A DNA stretch of 30,810 bases from a bacterium (GTDB taxonomy: Bacteria > Spirochaetota > UBA4802 > UBA5550), in assembly GCA_024224995.1 (NCBI GenBank), contig JAAENB010000481.1, positions 1 to 30,810 of the forward strand, read 5' to 3'. Every line of letters begins with the position of its first letter. Within the stretch, counting starts at the first letter, position 1. Under the pieces are notes generated by a model that saw nothing but the letters and a program-made list of their open reading frames with translations, did not search any database and was not told the origin of the DNA. Of this stretch, positions 1 through 8,348 are shown in pieces. The position numbers and the translations under genes were made by a program.

Positions 1-219
1 AACAAAATGTCCGTCTCCGCTATCATTGCGTACGCCATCCGGGAATATCTTGATATCCTGCTCATGCAGTCCACCCTCACGGAAGATCCCCTTTTTGCCG
101 ATAATTATCGTGATAAATATTTTTTTGCTGCAAGAGATTCCGGCGGATTGCAAAAATTCGTGATTGTATGGGGTTTCCCGGAGACCAAAGAGCTGGAAAA
201 GTATTTTCCGCAGGAGTAA
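1..219 (+). CDS. C-terminal part of a small hypothetical protein, probably cut by the window edge
   Basis: The frame is open from base 1 to the TAA at 217-219. An ATG at 7-9 is available, but no ribosome binding site can be seen in front of it, so the true start probably lies outside the window. The visible 70 residues begin with a helical stretch (SAIIAYAIREYLD) that resembles the second helix of ribbon-helix-helix regulators, followed by charged and aromatic sequence ending in KELEKYFPQE. That resemblance is weak and I do not assign a function. The gene is separated from the next one by about 305 bases and a good promoter, so it is not in an operon with it. Confidence 0.45.
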   Translation, partial: NKMSVSAIIAYAIREYLDILLMQSTLTEDPLFADNYRDKYFFAARDSGGLQKFVIVWGFPETKELEKYFPQE

Positions 220-524
220 ACCCGGGAATACAACCGTTTTATCGGCAAAAACCACACCTGCAAGGGATGGGGACGGGACCGGTGTGTCCTAATGGAAGCA
301 GTCAGATTTTTCGATAAAAACCAGCCCATTGCTCTTGACGTTAGGTGCTTGTTTTACTATATTAAAATCATAAACAAAAAACTTTTTCAACACTGGTCCG
401 TTTAAAACATAGACTAGGCACAAAATAATAATTTCCTAAAACTCAAACCCTTTTTATAATCTGCATAAAAAAGGCATATATATATTTTATGTATGTCTTA
501 AAAAATAACAAAAGGAGTAAATAT
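220..524. other. Intergenic region upstream of the interrupted lipoprotein gene
   Basis: I see no convincing gene here. The left half has mixed composition. The right half is AT-rich and holds a sigma-70-type promoter at 335-363 that would give a leader of roughly 155 nt before the ATG at 525. An AAAGGAG ribosome binding site lies at 511-517. I did not find a clear terminator for the gene ending at 219. Confidence 0.5.
335..363 (+). promoter_or_regulatory. Sigma-70-type promoter for the tail-collar lipoprotein
   Basis: A -35 element TTGACG at 335-340 and a -10 element TATATT at 358-363 are separated by exactly 17 bp. Transcription would start near 370 and read into the gene beginning at 525. 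Confidence 0.5.
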
Positions 525-1211
525 ATGAAAAAAATTCTCAGTTCATGTTTAGCGGGTCTATTGCTTATTTCGGTTTTGGGTTTTATGGGATGTGAGGCCG
601 GACTCAGCCAGGGGAATTCTTCCGACGATTCGGATGGATTCAGCTTCTCCGATATGTATGCCACTATCGCCTCATTGCAGAGTAAAATTACCGTTCTGGA
701 AAAACTGGTTCCGCCTACAGGATCAATAACACCGTTCGCGGGCTTGATGGATAAAATTCCTGAGGGATGGTTGTTCTGTGACGGAAGGCCTGTAAGCCGT
801 TCAGAGTACAGCGCTCTGTTTGATGCTATTGGTACTTCATAGGGTATTGGTAATGGAAATGAGACCTTTAATCTACCCGATCTTCGTGGAATATTTCTAA
901 GGGGTGTTGATGGGGATTCAGATAATGATCAGGATAAAGATAGTAGAACCGATGTAGACGGAACGGTAATAGGTAATCTTGTTGGCAGTTACCAGGAAGA
1001 TGCAATAAGAAACATAACCGGTCGAATAGGTGGAGATAGTTATGAAAATGGGTATGAAAATGGAGCATTTTACTCTACTGGTGGAGGGCTTGGTAATAAA
1101 GATGGTGGCAGCGGATGTCTGCATTATTTTGATGCTTCAAGAGTTGTTCCTACAGGCGCAGACAATAGACCAAAAAACGCTGCTGTCTATTATTTAATAA
1201 AGGCACAATAA
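525..1211 (+). pseudogene. Lipoprotein with phage tail-collar domain, interrupted by an in-frame TAG
   Basis: From ATG 525 (AAAGGAG seven bases upstream) the frame encodes a lipoprotein signal peptide with cysteine at residue 23 (lipobox FMGC). A short Ser/Asp-rich linker, a possible coiled coil and the start of a tail-collar domain follow (GSITPFAG, IPEGWLFCDGRPVSRSEYSALFDAIGTS). A TAG at 840-842 stops the frame after 105 codons. In the same frame the next codons continue the domain without loss (GIGNGNETFNLPDLRGIFLRGVDG) and run 122 codons to TAA 1209-1211, ending in the usual RPKNAAVYYLIKAQ. In tail-collar proteins the interrupted place normally holds Tyr or Trp, so one base change (TAT/TAC or TGG to TAG) explains it. 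TAG serves as an ordinary stop elsewhere in the window (end of the HypB gene at 17752), which argues against genome-wide recoding. An upstream in-frame ATG at 489 lacks a signal-peptide context. Recent nonsense mutation is the simplest reading; readthrough or sequence error remain possible. Confidence 0.8.
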
Positions 1212-1231
1212 TAATAGCCGCTGCAACGCAT

Positions 1232-1378
1232 CTACGGGCCTGTTGCCGAAAACAGGCCCGTTAACCCCTTGCGGTCGAGGTGCCCCACCAGGAGGGAGAG
1301 GTACAGGACCTCGGAGTTGTCGCGGATTCCCGTGAGGAGTTCTTCTATGTTTTCGGTGTCGAATTGGTAGATGTTCAT
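1232..1378 (-). CDS. Possible 48-residue small protein
   Basis: The ATG at 1378 (minus strand) is preceded by an AAAGGAG-like ribosome binding site about nine bases away. The frame runs 48 codons to a TAG at 1232-1234. The predicted peptide starts MNIYQFDTENIEELLTGIRD and has an amphipathic leucine-rich middle. Its last codons lie inside a hairpin (1235-1260), so coding sequence and hairpin overlap. An earlier in-frame ATG at 1414 has no ribosome binding site. It is divergent from the XRE-type regulator at 1531, with an inverted repeat between them. I recognise no family, and it could be a chance frame. Confidence 0.35.
   Translation of the reverse strand: MNIYQFDTENIEELLTGIRDNSEVLYLSLLVGHLDRKGLTGLFSATGP
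1235..1260. terminator. Hairpin between the interrupted lipoprotein and the small leftward ORF
   Basis: Perfect 9-bp stem CGGGCCTGT/ACAGGCCCG (1235-1243 with 1252-1260) and an 8-nt loop. It lies 23 bases after the final stop of the lipoprotein frame. Neither strand shows a convincing T-run after the stem, so termination is inferred from position only. Confidence 0.4.
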
Positions 1379-1411
1379 GAGGCAGCTCCTTTTTTGGTTT
1401 TTTGCACTAGT

Positions 1412-1448
1412 CACCTATTTATCAAAATCCCTCCTTGAGATATAGGTG
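1412..1448. promoter_or_regulatory. Inverted repeat in the divergent region of the XRE regulator
   Basis: CACCTAT (1412-1418) and ATAGGTG (1442-1448) form a perfect 7-bp inverted repeat with 23 bases between the arms. It sits between the leftward small ORF and the rightward helix-turn-helix gene, where an autoregulatory operator would be expected. Its function is inferred from position. Confidence 0.3.
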
Positions 1449-1530
1449 CAGACTACCGACTTTCATTATTAAGTCAAGAAAAATTGACAAAATAAACCAT
1501 TTTTTTTCTTTATTTTCCGATAATATTCAT

Positions 1531-1914
1531 ATGGATAAAAAGATAGAATATACATTTGATCCGGTTGCTGCTGGCAAACGACTGGTTAAATTCCGGAAGG
1601 GTCTTGGTTTTTCTCAAAAGGCTTTTGCCGAGAAAATCAGACTTCATAATTCAGATCTTAGTAAGCTTGAAAAAGGGAACTATAGCCTTTCGTTTAACCT
1701 GCTGCTTAAGATTATTGGGGCTTCAGGAGCCAGTCCCAGTTGGATTCTTTTTGGTGTGGGGCCGGAGAGCTTGGCGGATAGTGAGTTTTTGAGTGGGATG
1801 GATGATGGGTTGGTTGATTTTTTGAAGAGGCTGGGGGCCATGCCCGGAGAAAGGCGGGGGAAGATCCTTGAGGGGTTTGGTAAGATGATGGAGGTTTTTG
1901 AGGAGGAGTTATAA
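1531..1914 (+). CDS. XRE/Cro-type helix-turn-helix transcriptional regulator
   Basis: The protein has 127 residues from the ATG at 1531 (MDKKIEYTFDP). An N-terminal HTH_3 domain covers about residues 10-70: GKRLVKFRKGLGFSQKAFAEKI is the helix-turn-helix core, followed by SDLSKLEKGNYSLSFNLLLKI, the usual recognition helix and helix 4. A PSWILFGVGP motif follows, as in many phage-type repressors. The C-terminal 50 residues are helical and acidic and look like an oligomerisation region. The open frame extends up to a TTG at 1435, but that extension has no homology-like character, so I chose 1531. A TTGACA lies at 1484-1489, but no well-spaced -10 follows, and no clear ribosome binding site is visible. 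It probably binds near its own start and controls the divergent small ORF or itself; the target is unknown. Confidence 0.8.
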   Translation: MDKKIEYTFDPVAAGKRLVKFRKGLGFSQKAFAEKIRLHNSDLSKLEKGNYSLSFNLLLKIIGASGASPSWILFGVGPESLADSEFLSGMDDGLVDFLKRLGAMPGERRGKILEGFGKMMEVFEEEL

Positions 1915-2128
1915 AACTATTTCGTGGTATGCCTATGTCCCTTGGTGAAAGAATGATTTGTCGTTTTTGGGATATGTAACAACATTTTTATCAATATCAA
2001 CAAAAATTAATTTTTCATTTCAAGAACCCTGCCTCAAAAACAAAAAAAGGAAACAGTTCTTCAGCCTCTTCCCTGGATTTAGAACCAACAGAGATCATAT
2101 TAATCTTCCCCCTTTCGCAGCAGCGCAG

Positions 2129-3181
2129 TCACTCCGGAATCCTCATGGAAAACACAGCTCCCTTTCCCGGAGTTGATGATGCCTTAATTGTTCCGCCATG
2201 AAGTTCTACTATGTACCTGGCTATGGCAAGACTCAGCCCCTGCCCTTTATGATGGTGGTTTATATCACTTATACTAAACTCATCAAAAACTTTATCGAGC
2301 CATTCTTCTTTTATACCTTCGCCCTGGTCTGAAATTTCAAGAATAAAAACATCATTTTTATTTTCAGCTTTGATTTTTACAGCTCCTCCAACAGGAGAAA
2401 ACTTAACGGCATTATCAAGGATATATTCCAGTACAGAGCAAAACGTATCCCAATCCAAAGACCATGAGAGATTATCATCAACAGTAAACTCAAATTTGAT
2501 TTCTTTATTCCGGGCCTCTTTTTCCAGGGCAGTGACTGCCGCTTTTAAATAGAAATTAATATTTTCATATGTTTTATTGAGATCAATGCCTTTTTTAATA
2601 GAGATAAGGGTTTCTACTTTATTAAGAAAATCCAGCAGGCGATACCCGCTCTTACTGACTATTTCAAGTTTTTTCTTTATATCTTCATTGATGGATTTAT
2701 CATTTTCAAGAAGTTCTGATATTCCAATAATCGCATTTAACGGGGTCCGTGTTTCATGGGAAATCAGGTTGAGTAAATCACTCTTTACCTGGTCTATCTC
2801 CTCGGCATTTTTAAGCCTGAGAAAAACTTTAACCTTTGCCTCCAGTTCATCATCAACAAAAGGTTTTGTTAAGTAATCATCGGCACCGGAATTGTATCCC
2901 TCAAGGCGTTCATTCACCATTGCCTTACCTGAAACAAGTATGATTTTTATAAAGCGGTATTGTTCATCGGCTTTGATCCTTCTTGTAACTTCATATCCAT
3001 CTATACCGGGCATCATTATATCGAGTAAAATCAAATCAGGTTTAAACACCGGAAGAACATCAAGGGCCTTCTCTCCGGTTTCGGCAAAAGCCAGAATGTA
3101 AGAACCTTCAAGAATCTCTTTTATAATTTTCAGATTTACCCGGTCATCATCCACAATTAAAACGCGATATTTTCTATTCAC
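2129..3181 (-). CDS. Receiver-domain histidine kinase (REC-HisKA-HATPase), 350 residues
   Basis: A cytoplasmic two-component protein with an N-terminal receiver and a kinase core. REC spans about residues 5-122, with acidic D11-D13, phospho-acceptor D54 (LLLDIMMPG) and K106 (YLTKPF). A short helix leads to HisKA with the phosphorylated H142 in LISHETRTPLNAIIG. HATPase_c covers about 225-349, with N-box EYILDNAVKFSP and G-boxes DQGEGI and GQGLSLAIARYIVELHGG. The GTG start at 3181 overlaps the TGA of the upstream membrane kinase (GTGA, 3178-3181), so the two are translationally coupled and probably act as a pair. The membrane kinase has no receiver of its own, and this D54 is a plausible phosphate acceptor for it. 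No sensory domain or DNA-binding domain is present. About 214 bases downstream (1915-2128) hold no gene I can support. Confidence 0.92.
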   Translation of the reverse strand: MNRKYRVLIVDDDRVNLKIIKEILEGSYILAFAETGEKALDVLPVFKPDLILLDIMMPGIDGYEVTRRIKADEQYRFIKIILVSGKAMVNERLEGYNSGADDYLTKPFVDDELEAKVKVFLRLKNAEEIDQVKSDLLNLISHETRTPLNAIIGISELLENDKSINEDIKKKLEIVSKSGYRLLDFLNKVETLISIKKGIDLNKTYENINFYLKAAVTALEKEARNKEIKFEFTVDDNLSWSLDWDTFCSVLEYILDNAVKFSPVGGAVKIKAENKNDVFILEISDQGEGIKEEWLDKVFDEFSISDINHHHKGQGLSLAIARYIVELHGGTIKASSTPGKGAVFSMRIPE

Positions 3182-5262
3182 TTAAAGACCTCCCCTGGTA
3201 TTAAAAAGATAAAGAGACTTCCTTCACCTTCAGGATTTTTCTCCGCCCATATTTCACCACCGTGGGCATGAACTATCTCCCTGCAAATAGAAAGCCCCAG
3301 ACCAGTACCGCCGGCGCCAGTCTTGGTTTTACTGCTCTGAATAAATTTTTCAAAAACAAGGTCCATTTCATTTTCAGGGATACCGGGACCGGTATCTGTT
3401 ACAATGGTCTTTAATGCGTGCTCTGTTTTTCCATATTTTTTTATCTCTCCATCTTCAAAGGAGATAGTAATTTTCCCGCCATTTGGACTGAATTTTACCG
3501 CATTGTGAACCAGGTTACCCAGAACCTGTTTAATCCTGTTATCATCATATAGAGCCAGGGTTGCCGCCCCGGACTCTCTTATATCAATGGACAATTCTTT
3601 TTCCTTTAGCGCAGTGGCGAACTCCGGGATTAAATCTTTCAATGTTTTCAACATATCACCTTTTTTTATTTGATACTCAACCTTTCCGGATTCCAGTTTG
3701 GACAGGTCAAGGAGATCATCGAGGAGAAGGAACAGCCGGCTGCCGCTTTTTTGAATTTGATCAAAATAGTCTAAAATTTTTTCATTCTCCACTTTCCCTG
3801 TTTTTTTTATACCGAACCTGGCGAAGCTCAAGATACCATGCATCGGGGTCCGCAGTTCGTGTGACATATTTGACAGGAACTCGCTTTTTGCCCGGTTAGC
3901 CTCCTCAGCTTTTTCTTTTGCATCTATTAATTCTTTCTCGGTTTCCTTTAGTTCGGTAACATCCAAAAATGATCCCTGGTACCATCCCTTTTCAGGCAAA
4001 ATTTTTCCCGATATCAGCAATATTTTTATCTTATTATTTATCCCTTTAATCCGCGCTTCGTAGCTCTTGATTTCACCATTCTCTCTTAGAATCTTTATCA
4101 TCTCTTCTCTTTCAGCAGGGTTTTCCCACCTGACAAACGCAGGATTTGATATAATATCTTCTTTTGATAATCCTAAAACATCTGAAACTTTTTTATTGAC
4201 ATCAAGAACCTTTCCCCCATCCAGGGATGAACGAAACATGGCCACATCAGAGTACTCAAACAAACTTCTGTATTTATCTTCCGATTCCTCTAATGCAGTT
4301 TCGGTCTGCTTCTGATAAGTGACATCATCAAGCATAAAAAGCAGGTGCTCCTCGTCATGGAGTTTAAAAGGCACAAACTGGCAATCATAACATGATTTTT
4401 TTCCAAAAGTAGTTGCTACATTAAACTCCCGCCGCTCTTTTTTCTGATTCCGAACAGTTCTATTTGCCGCATCCAATAGACCATATTTCTTCCATGACTC
4501 AATTTCATTATAATTTTGGGTAAGCACCTGTTCAAGAGTTGCCCCGATCTTTTCCCCAATCGAATTATTTGCTACTATACATTGACCGGTTTTATCATAG
4601 ATAGAGATACCAACGGGAGATTCAGTTATGATTTTTTCATTAAGTTCAGAGGATTCCCGCAGTTCTGTTTGTCGATTTTTTTCAAGGTAGTTACGATAGT
4701 AGAGTAAACCGGTGAGAATAATAGTAACGGCAATATTAAACATCAACCCGGTTTCAATACCGGAGGGGGAACCAGCTTTCAGGAGACCCAGGTTACTGAG
4801 TATTATAATGACTGCTCCATTTACAAATCCAATGGCAGCGATAATTATCGGCCTGGCAACAAGGGCCGGCACCAGCATACTGAAAACCAAAAAAGGAAGG
4901 CCTTCCTGTGTTGCCCCGGCACTACTATTAGGAACAATACTTACAAAAGTTACAAGAGAGTTATTTAAACCCCAGAGAAGGGCTCCTGCCTGGAAAATCC
5001 TTGTTCGACTCAACATATATGAAACTAATACAAGGAACAAACCAATGAAGTAAATCAAAGGCATAGAACCTGAGACTTTAATTTTTGATAAAAGTAAAAT
5101 CAATTGGAGAAATAAAAAAATCAGCATCAATAAAGCAAGAAGTTTAGACTTCTTTATATTGATGCTATCTTCTATATCAACGATTGGGTCAATCAGCAAA
5201 CGGGATATTTTTTCAAGGGATTTGCTGAGCATATTTTTGGTAGTCTCTATTAAATCACTCAT
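3178..5262 (-). CDS. Membrane-anchored PAS sensor histidine kinase, 694 residues
   Basis: The N-terminal part (about residues 40-190) has roughly five to six hydrophobic segments and looks like a membrane sensing module, with no large periplasmic domain. Two PAS domains follow, about 205-320 (ITESPVGISIYDKTGQCIVANNS) and 325-440 (YRSLFEYSDVAMFRSS). HisKA carries the phosphorylated H468 in LSNMSHELRTPMHGI. HATPase_c spans about 570-690, with N-box GNLVHNAVKFSP, DTGPGIPE and GGTGLGLSICREIVHAHGG. PAS 1 contains a CYDC pair at 291-294 that might bind metal or sense redox; that is speculation. There is no receiver domain; the partner is likely the REC-kinase whose start overlaps this stop. A promoter at 5327-5356 gives the two genes their own transcript. 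Confidence 0.92.
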   Translation of the reverse strand: MSDLIETTKNMLSKSLEKISRLLIDPIVDIEDSINIKKSKLLALLMLIFLFLQLILLLSKIKVSGSMPLIYFIGLFLVLVSYMLSRTRIFQAGALLWGLNNSLVTFVSIVPNSSAGATQEGLPFLVFSMLVPALVARPIIIAAIGFVNGAVIIILSNLGLLKAGSPSGIETGLMFNIAVTIILTGLLYYRNYLEKNRQTELRESSELNEKIITESPVGISIYDKTGQCIVANNSIGEKIGATLEQVLTQNYNEIESWKKYGLLDAANRTVRNQKKERREFNVATTFGKKSCYDCQFVPFKLHDEEHLLFMLDDVTYQKQTETALEESEDKYRSLFEYSDVAMFRSSLDGGKVLDVNKKVSDVLGLSKEDIISNPAFVRWENPAEREEMIKILRENGEIKSYEARIKGINNKIKILLISGKILPEKGWYQGSFLDVTELKETEKELIDAKEKAEEANRAKSEFLSNMSHELRTPMHGILSFARFGIKKTGKVENEKILDYFDQIQKSGSRLFLLLDDLLDLSKLESGKVEYQIKKGDMLKTLKDLIPEFATALKEKELSIDIRESGAATLALYDDNRIKQVLGNLVHNAVKFSPNGGKITISFEDGEIKKYGKTEHALKTIVTDTGPGIPENEMDLVFEKFIQSSKTKTGAGGTGLGLSICREIVHAHGGEIWAEKNPEGEGSLFIFLIPGEVFK

Positions 5263-5326
5263 GGCTGAATTATATATGTTAAAAATTTAATTGCAAGATT
5301 TTTTTTCAGGATTCATTTGCAGAGTA

Positions 5327-5356
5327 CTTATCGGATTATTTAGGAAGTGGTGTCAA
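5327..5356 (-). promoter_or_regulatory. Candidate promoter of the membrane kinase/REC-kinase pair
   Basis: On the minus strand a perfect -35 TTGACA (5351-5356) is followed after 18 bp by GATAAG (5327-5332), four of six matches to the -10 consensus. Transcription would begin near 5320, leaving about 58 nt of leader before the ATG at 5262. It lies between the stop of the 890-residue hybrid kinase and the next gene. Confidence 0.4.
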
Positions 5357-5393
5357 AGTTTTCGCTGCACTGATAGGAACGAGAGTGGAGTTA

Positions 5394-8066
5394 TCATCCC
5401 TCAATCTTCTCCATCAGTAAGCTCAAATTGACAGGCTTTGACAGGTAATCATCAAACCCGGCTTCAAGATATTTTTCATCATCCCCCTTCATGGCATATG
5501 CCGTGAGGGCTATTATATGGACCTGCTTCTTTTGAAATTCCCGTATTTTTTTCATCGCTTCAATTCCATTCATACCCGGAAGCTGGATGTCCATAAGGAC
5601 GATGTCATAGGTTTTACCGCGGGCACGTTCAACAGCATCTCTCCCGGTCACCGCGGTATCAACGGTATATAACGGACTCAGGGCTTCTTTTATCAATGTC
5701 ATATTCATCTCATTGTCTTCAACCACAAGTATATTGATATCCTTTATTGGTTCAGTCTTCAATGTTTCAGGCATTCTTTTTTCCGGGTTTTTTTTACCGG
5801 ATATATCGAGCCTCTCGGGAAGAATGATTGTAAAACGGCTCCCCTCCCCGTACGTACTCTCAACAGATAAAGTCCCTCCATGATGTTTAATAAGTCTTTT
5901 TGAAATGGCAAGACCAAGGCCTGTTCCTTCCAAATTCATTATTCCCCCTTTGACCTGCTCAAAGGGGTTAAAAATTCTTTCAATGTCATCTTCATGGATG
6001 CCTCTCCCTTCATCCCATACGGTGGTAATAATTGTATCACCCTCTGTACCGGATTCAATTCCTATCCTCTTTCCATCATCGGTAAACTTAACAGCATTTG
6101 AAAGAAGGTTAAATAGTACCTGCTTGATTCTAACCTCGTCACCATTGAGCCATCCAACATCTTCATCAATATTCATATCTATCCGAATTTTTTTTCTAAC
6201 AGCCATTGCCTTCACGGAATCGGGCGCCCTTTTAAGCATTGATATAAAATCAAAAGGCATCTTTTCAATCTCAATATTACCTGACTCTATCTTTGCAAGG
6301 TCAAGTATATCATTGACCATATCCAGAAGGTGTTTACCGCTTTCACTTATATATTTAAGGTATTCCGGCTGTTTTTCAATATACTCCCCTTTCTCTTTCA
6401 TTTCAAGGATCTGGGAGAATCCTATTATGGCATTTAACGGGGTACGAAGCTCATGGCTCATGTTGGCAAGGAACTCGCTCTTTGCCCGGTTGGCTGTTTC
6501 GGCTGCTTCTTTTGCCTGTTTAATTTTTTTCTCTGCCTGTTTACGGCCGGTTATGTTTTGAGCAAACCCCGTAATTCCTATAACCTCATTGTTTTTAATT
6601 ATGGGAACCGCGTCAAAAGAGACTGGAAATTCGTGTCCGTCTTTTCTCCGGATTACCATTTCTCCGCTGATGGTTTCTCCCGCTAATACTTTTTTAAATA
6701 TTTCACGTCCCTCTTCAAGAGTACTTTTTGTAAGTATGGAAGTGAAGTTCATACCGATTATTTCCTCCCGGGTAAAGCCTAGCATCTGTGTATGTCCATT
6801 ATTGGAAAAAGTATAATATCCCCGGATATCGGTGCTAAAGATACCAACTGACGCTGTTTCGGTTATTAGACGATATTTTTCTTCACTCCGGTGCAGCGCC
6901 AATTCAATCTGCTTACGGTCAGTAATGTCAAAAATAAAACCATCGAGAAATTCTACAGTGCCTTTTTCACCAGTAACGGCTATTCCTTTTTCATATACCG
7001 TGCGGATCCCTCCTTCTTTATGACAGATTCTATACTCAATCTCCCAGGGCTTTCCAGATTCTACTGCTTCATTGACACTACGGTCAACATATTCAGTATC
7101 CTCCCGGTGGATGATACTCTCATACGTTCGTACCGAATTGTTAATAAAATCACTGGCCGGGTATCCGCATATTTCACTTACAGCCGAACTCATAAACAGC
7201 ATAGTCCAGTCTTTATCCAACAGACACCGGTGAATAATCCCGGGAATGTTAGATGCAAGAGTATGGAACTGGAGCCGGCTTTGTTTCAGCGCCTCCTCCG
7301 TCTGCTTGCCCTCTGTTATGTCACGCGCGACTACTGTGACACCTGTATATTCCCCATTGATGTCTTTACGCATGGAAACTTTTGCTGTAAACCAGTTCAC
7401 CTCCTCATCAATTACAATGGAGTAGTCAAACTGGATAATTTGATTCATATTGACTACATCATCAATGGCCGATTCTAAAGATTCCACAATATTAGGCGGC
7501 AGAACTTCACGAAATGATTTCCCTACAAATGCTTCAGGGGGGACATAGAGTTTAGAATTTTCAGGCTGATGATAATCAAGAAATACGCCCTCTTTGTCCA
7601 GGGCAAAGACCAGGTCATCCATTGATCTCAATGTAGATCGAAGTTTTTCTTCGCTTTCCCGTAAAGCCGCCCCAGACTGCTTTCTTTCAATTGAATACCG
7701 GATAGCCCTGTACAGCATATCTTTTCCGGTTTTACCCTTAACCAGGAAGTCACTTGCTCCATTCTTAATAGACTGCACACCTGTCCGGATATCATCAAAC
7801 CCCGTCATAACAATAACAGGTATCTCCGGAAAAGAGGTACAGATAGTTATGATACTGTCAATACCCTGACTATCGGGAAGGCCAAGGTCAAGAAATATAA
7901 GATGAATGAGCTCCTCCCGGAGATACTCCAGGGCGTCAGCCATGGTTTCAGCTGATGTAACCGCAAACTCCATTTCAGGCGATAGTTCATTTAAAGACAA
8001 CTGCAATAACCGTCTATCACCGGCATCATCTTCCACCAGTAAAATTTTCAACACTTCACTCTCCAT
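5394..8066 (-). CDS. Hybrid sensor histidine kinase REC-PAS(x3)-HisKA-HATPase-REC, 890 residues
   Basis: Domains in order: N-terminal REC (about 7-125; acidic E12-D14, phospho-acceptor D60 in FLDLGLPDS, K110 in FLVKGK), three PAS/PAC units (about 140-255, 265-385, 395-510, each ending in a DITERKQ-like motif), HisKA with H538 (ANMSHELRTPLNAIIGFSQIL), HATPase_c (about 640-752; FNLLSNAVKFTDDG, DEGRGI, EGTGLGLAISKRLIKHHGG) and a C-terminal REC (about 777-888; VVEDNEMNMT, D826 in LMDIQLPG, K877 in YLSKPV). No membrane segment or signal peptide is present, so it is cytoplasmic. No HPt domain is present, so onward transfer needs a separate one. The ATG at 8066 overlaps a fragment of a different receiver gene. 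It is divergent from the 1010-residue kinase and upstream of the two other leftward kinases. Confidence 0.93.
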   Translation of the reverse strand: MESEVLKILLVEDDAGDRRLLQLSLNELSPEMEFAVTSAETMADALEYLREELIHLIFLDLGLPDSQGIDSIITICTSFPEIPVIVMTGFDDIRTGVQSIKNGASDFLVKGKTGKDMLYRAIRYSIERKQSGAALRESEEKLRSTLRSMDDLVFALDKEGVFLDYHQPENSKLYVPPEAFVGKSFREVLPPNIVESLESAIDDVVNMNQIIQFDYSIVIDEEVNWFTAKVSMRKDINGEYTGVTVVARDITEGKQTEEALKQSRLQFHTLASNIPGIIHRCLLDKDWTMLFMSSAVSEICGYPASDFINNSVRTYESIIHREDTEYVDRSVNEAVESGKPWEIEYRICHKEGGIRTVYEKGIAVTGEKGTVEFLDGFIFDITDRKQIELALHRSEEKYRLITETASVGIFSTDIRGYYTFSNNGHTQMLGFTREEIIGMNFTSILTKSTLEEGREIFKKVLAGETISGEMVIRRKDGHEFPVSFDAVPIIKNNEVIGITGFAQNITGRKQAEKKIKQAKEAAETANRAKSEFLANMSHELRTPLNAIIGFSQILEMKEKGEYIEKQPEYLKYISESGKHLLDMVNDILDLAKIESGNIEIEKMPFDFISMLKRAPDSVKAMAVRKKIRIDMNIDEDVGWLNGDEVRIKQVLFNLLSNAVKFTDDGKRIGIESGTEGDTIITTVWDEGRGIHEDDIERIFNPFEQVKGGIMNLEGTGLGLAISKRLIKHHGGTLSVESTYGEGSRFTIILPERLDISGKKNPEKRMPETLKTEPIKDINILVVEDNEMNMTLIKEALSPLYTVDTAVTGRDAVERARGKTYDIVLMDIQLPGMNGIEAMKKIREFQKKQVHIIALTAYAMKGDDEKYLEAGFDDYLSKPVNLSLLMEKIEG

Positions 8067-8137
8067 AACTCTTTACCACCCATTCCCGGCATATTTAGAT
8101 CAAGGAGAATCAAGTCCGGCATGGAAATCACTGGAAC
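8048..8137 (-). pseudogene. Remnant of a CheY-like receiver domain overlapping the hybrid-kinase start
   Basis: On the minus strand a 29-residue frame between stops reads VPVISMPDLILLDLNMPG followed by MGGKELWRVKC and TGA (8048-8050). PDLILLDLNMPGMGGKE is the canonical beta-3/phospho-acceptor segment of stand-alone response regulators that accompany PAS kinases; its Asp codon is at 8099-8101. Nothing upstream restores a start or beta-1, and the similarity ends where the ATG of the 890-residue kinase (8064-8066) begins in another frame. So the left end of a decayed response-regulator gene abuts the kinase start, and its sequence (GGGTGG...AAAGAG) may now supply the kinase's ribosome binding region. 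The homology is clear from the motif; the deletion history is inferred. Confidence 0.7.
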
Positions 8138-8313
8138 TTACCCATATTGAAGAAAAGACAGTACTTAAATTTTCCCGCCGAAAATTTATTGTTCGTCCAT
8201 ACTTTAACTGTATAATTAATATAATAAATAACAATCATTTTTTTATAACGTCAGGCTCTTTTTTTAAACATCATTCGCAAAAAAAATAGCGCGAAAAACC
8301 AGTTAGATTCTTC

Positions 8314-8341
8314 TTGACTTCTTATCTGAAACCCATATAAT
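8314..8341 (+). promoter_or_regulatory. Promoter of the 1010-residue hybrid kinase, predicting a leaderless mRNA
   Basis: TTGACT (8314-8319) and a perfect TATAAT (8336-8341) are 16 bp apart. A start point seven bases after the -10 falls at about 8348-8349, which is the first base of the ATG at 8349. There is no room for a ribosome binding site. Confidence 0.65.
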
Positions 8342-8348
8342 AGTAAGC

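Noticed and set aside
1958..2176. 72-codon rightward ORF after the XRE regulator
   Set aside because: It runs into the 3' end of the leftward REC-kinase, has no ribosome binding site and no family-like pattern.
5905..6561. 218-codon ORF antisense to the hybrid kinase
   Set aside because: It is complementary to the HisKA/HATPase region, with low-complexity Ser/Leu/Ile content and no ribosome binding site.
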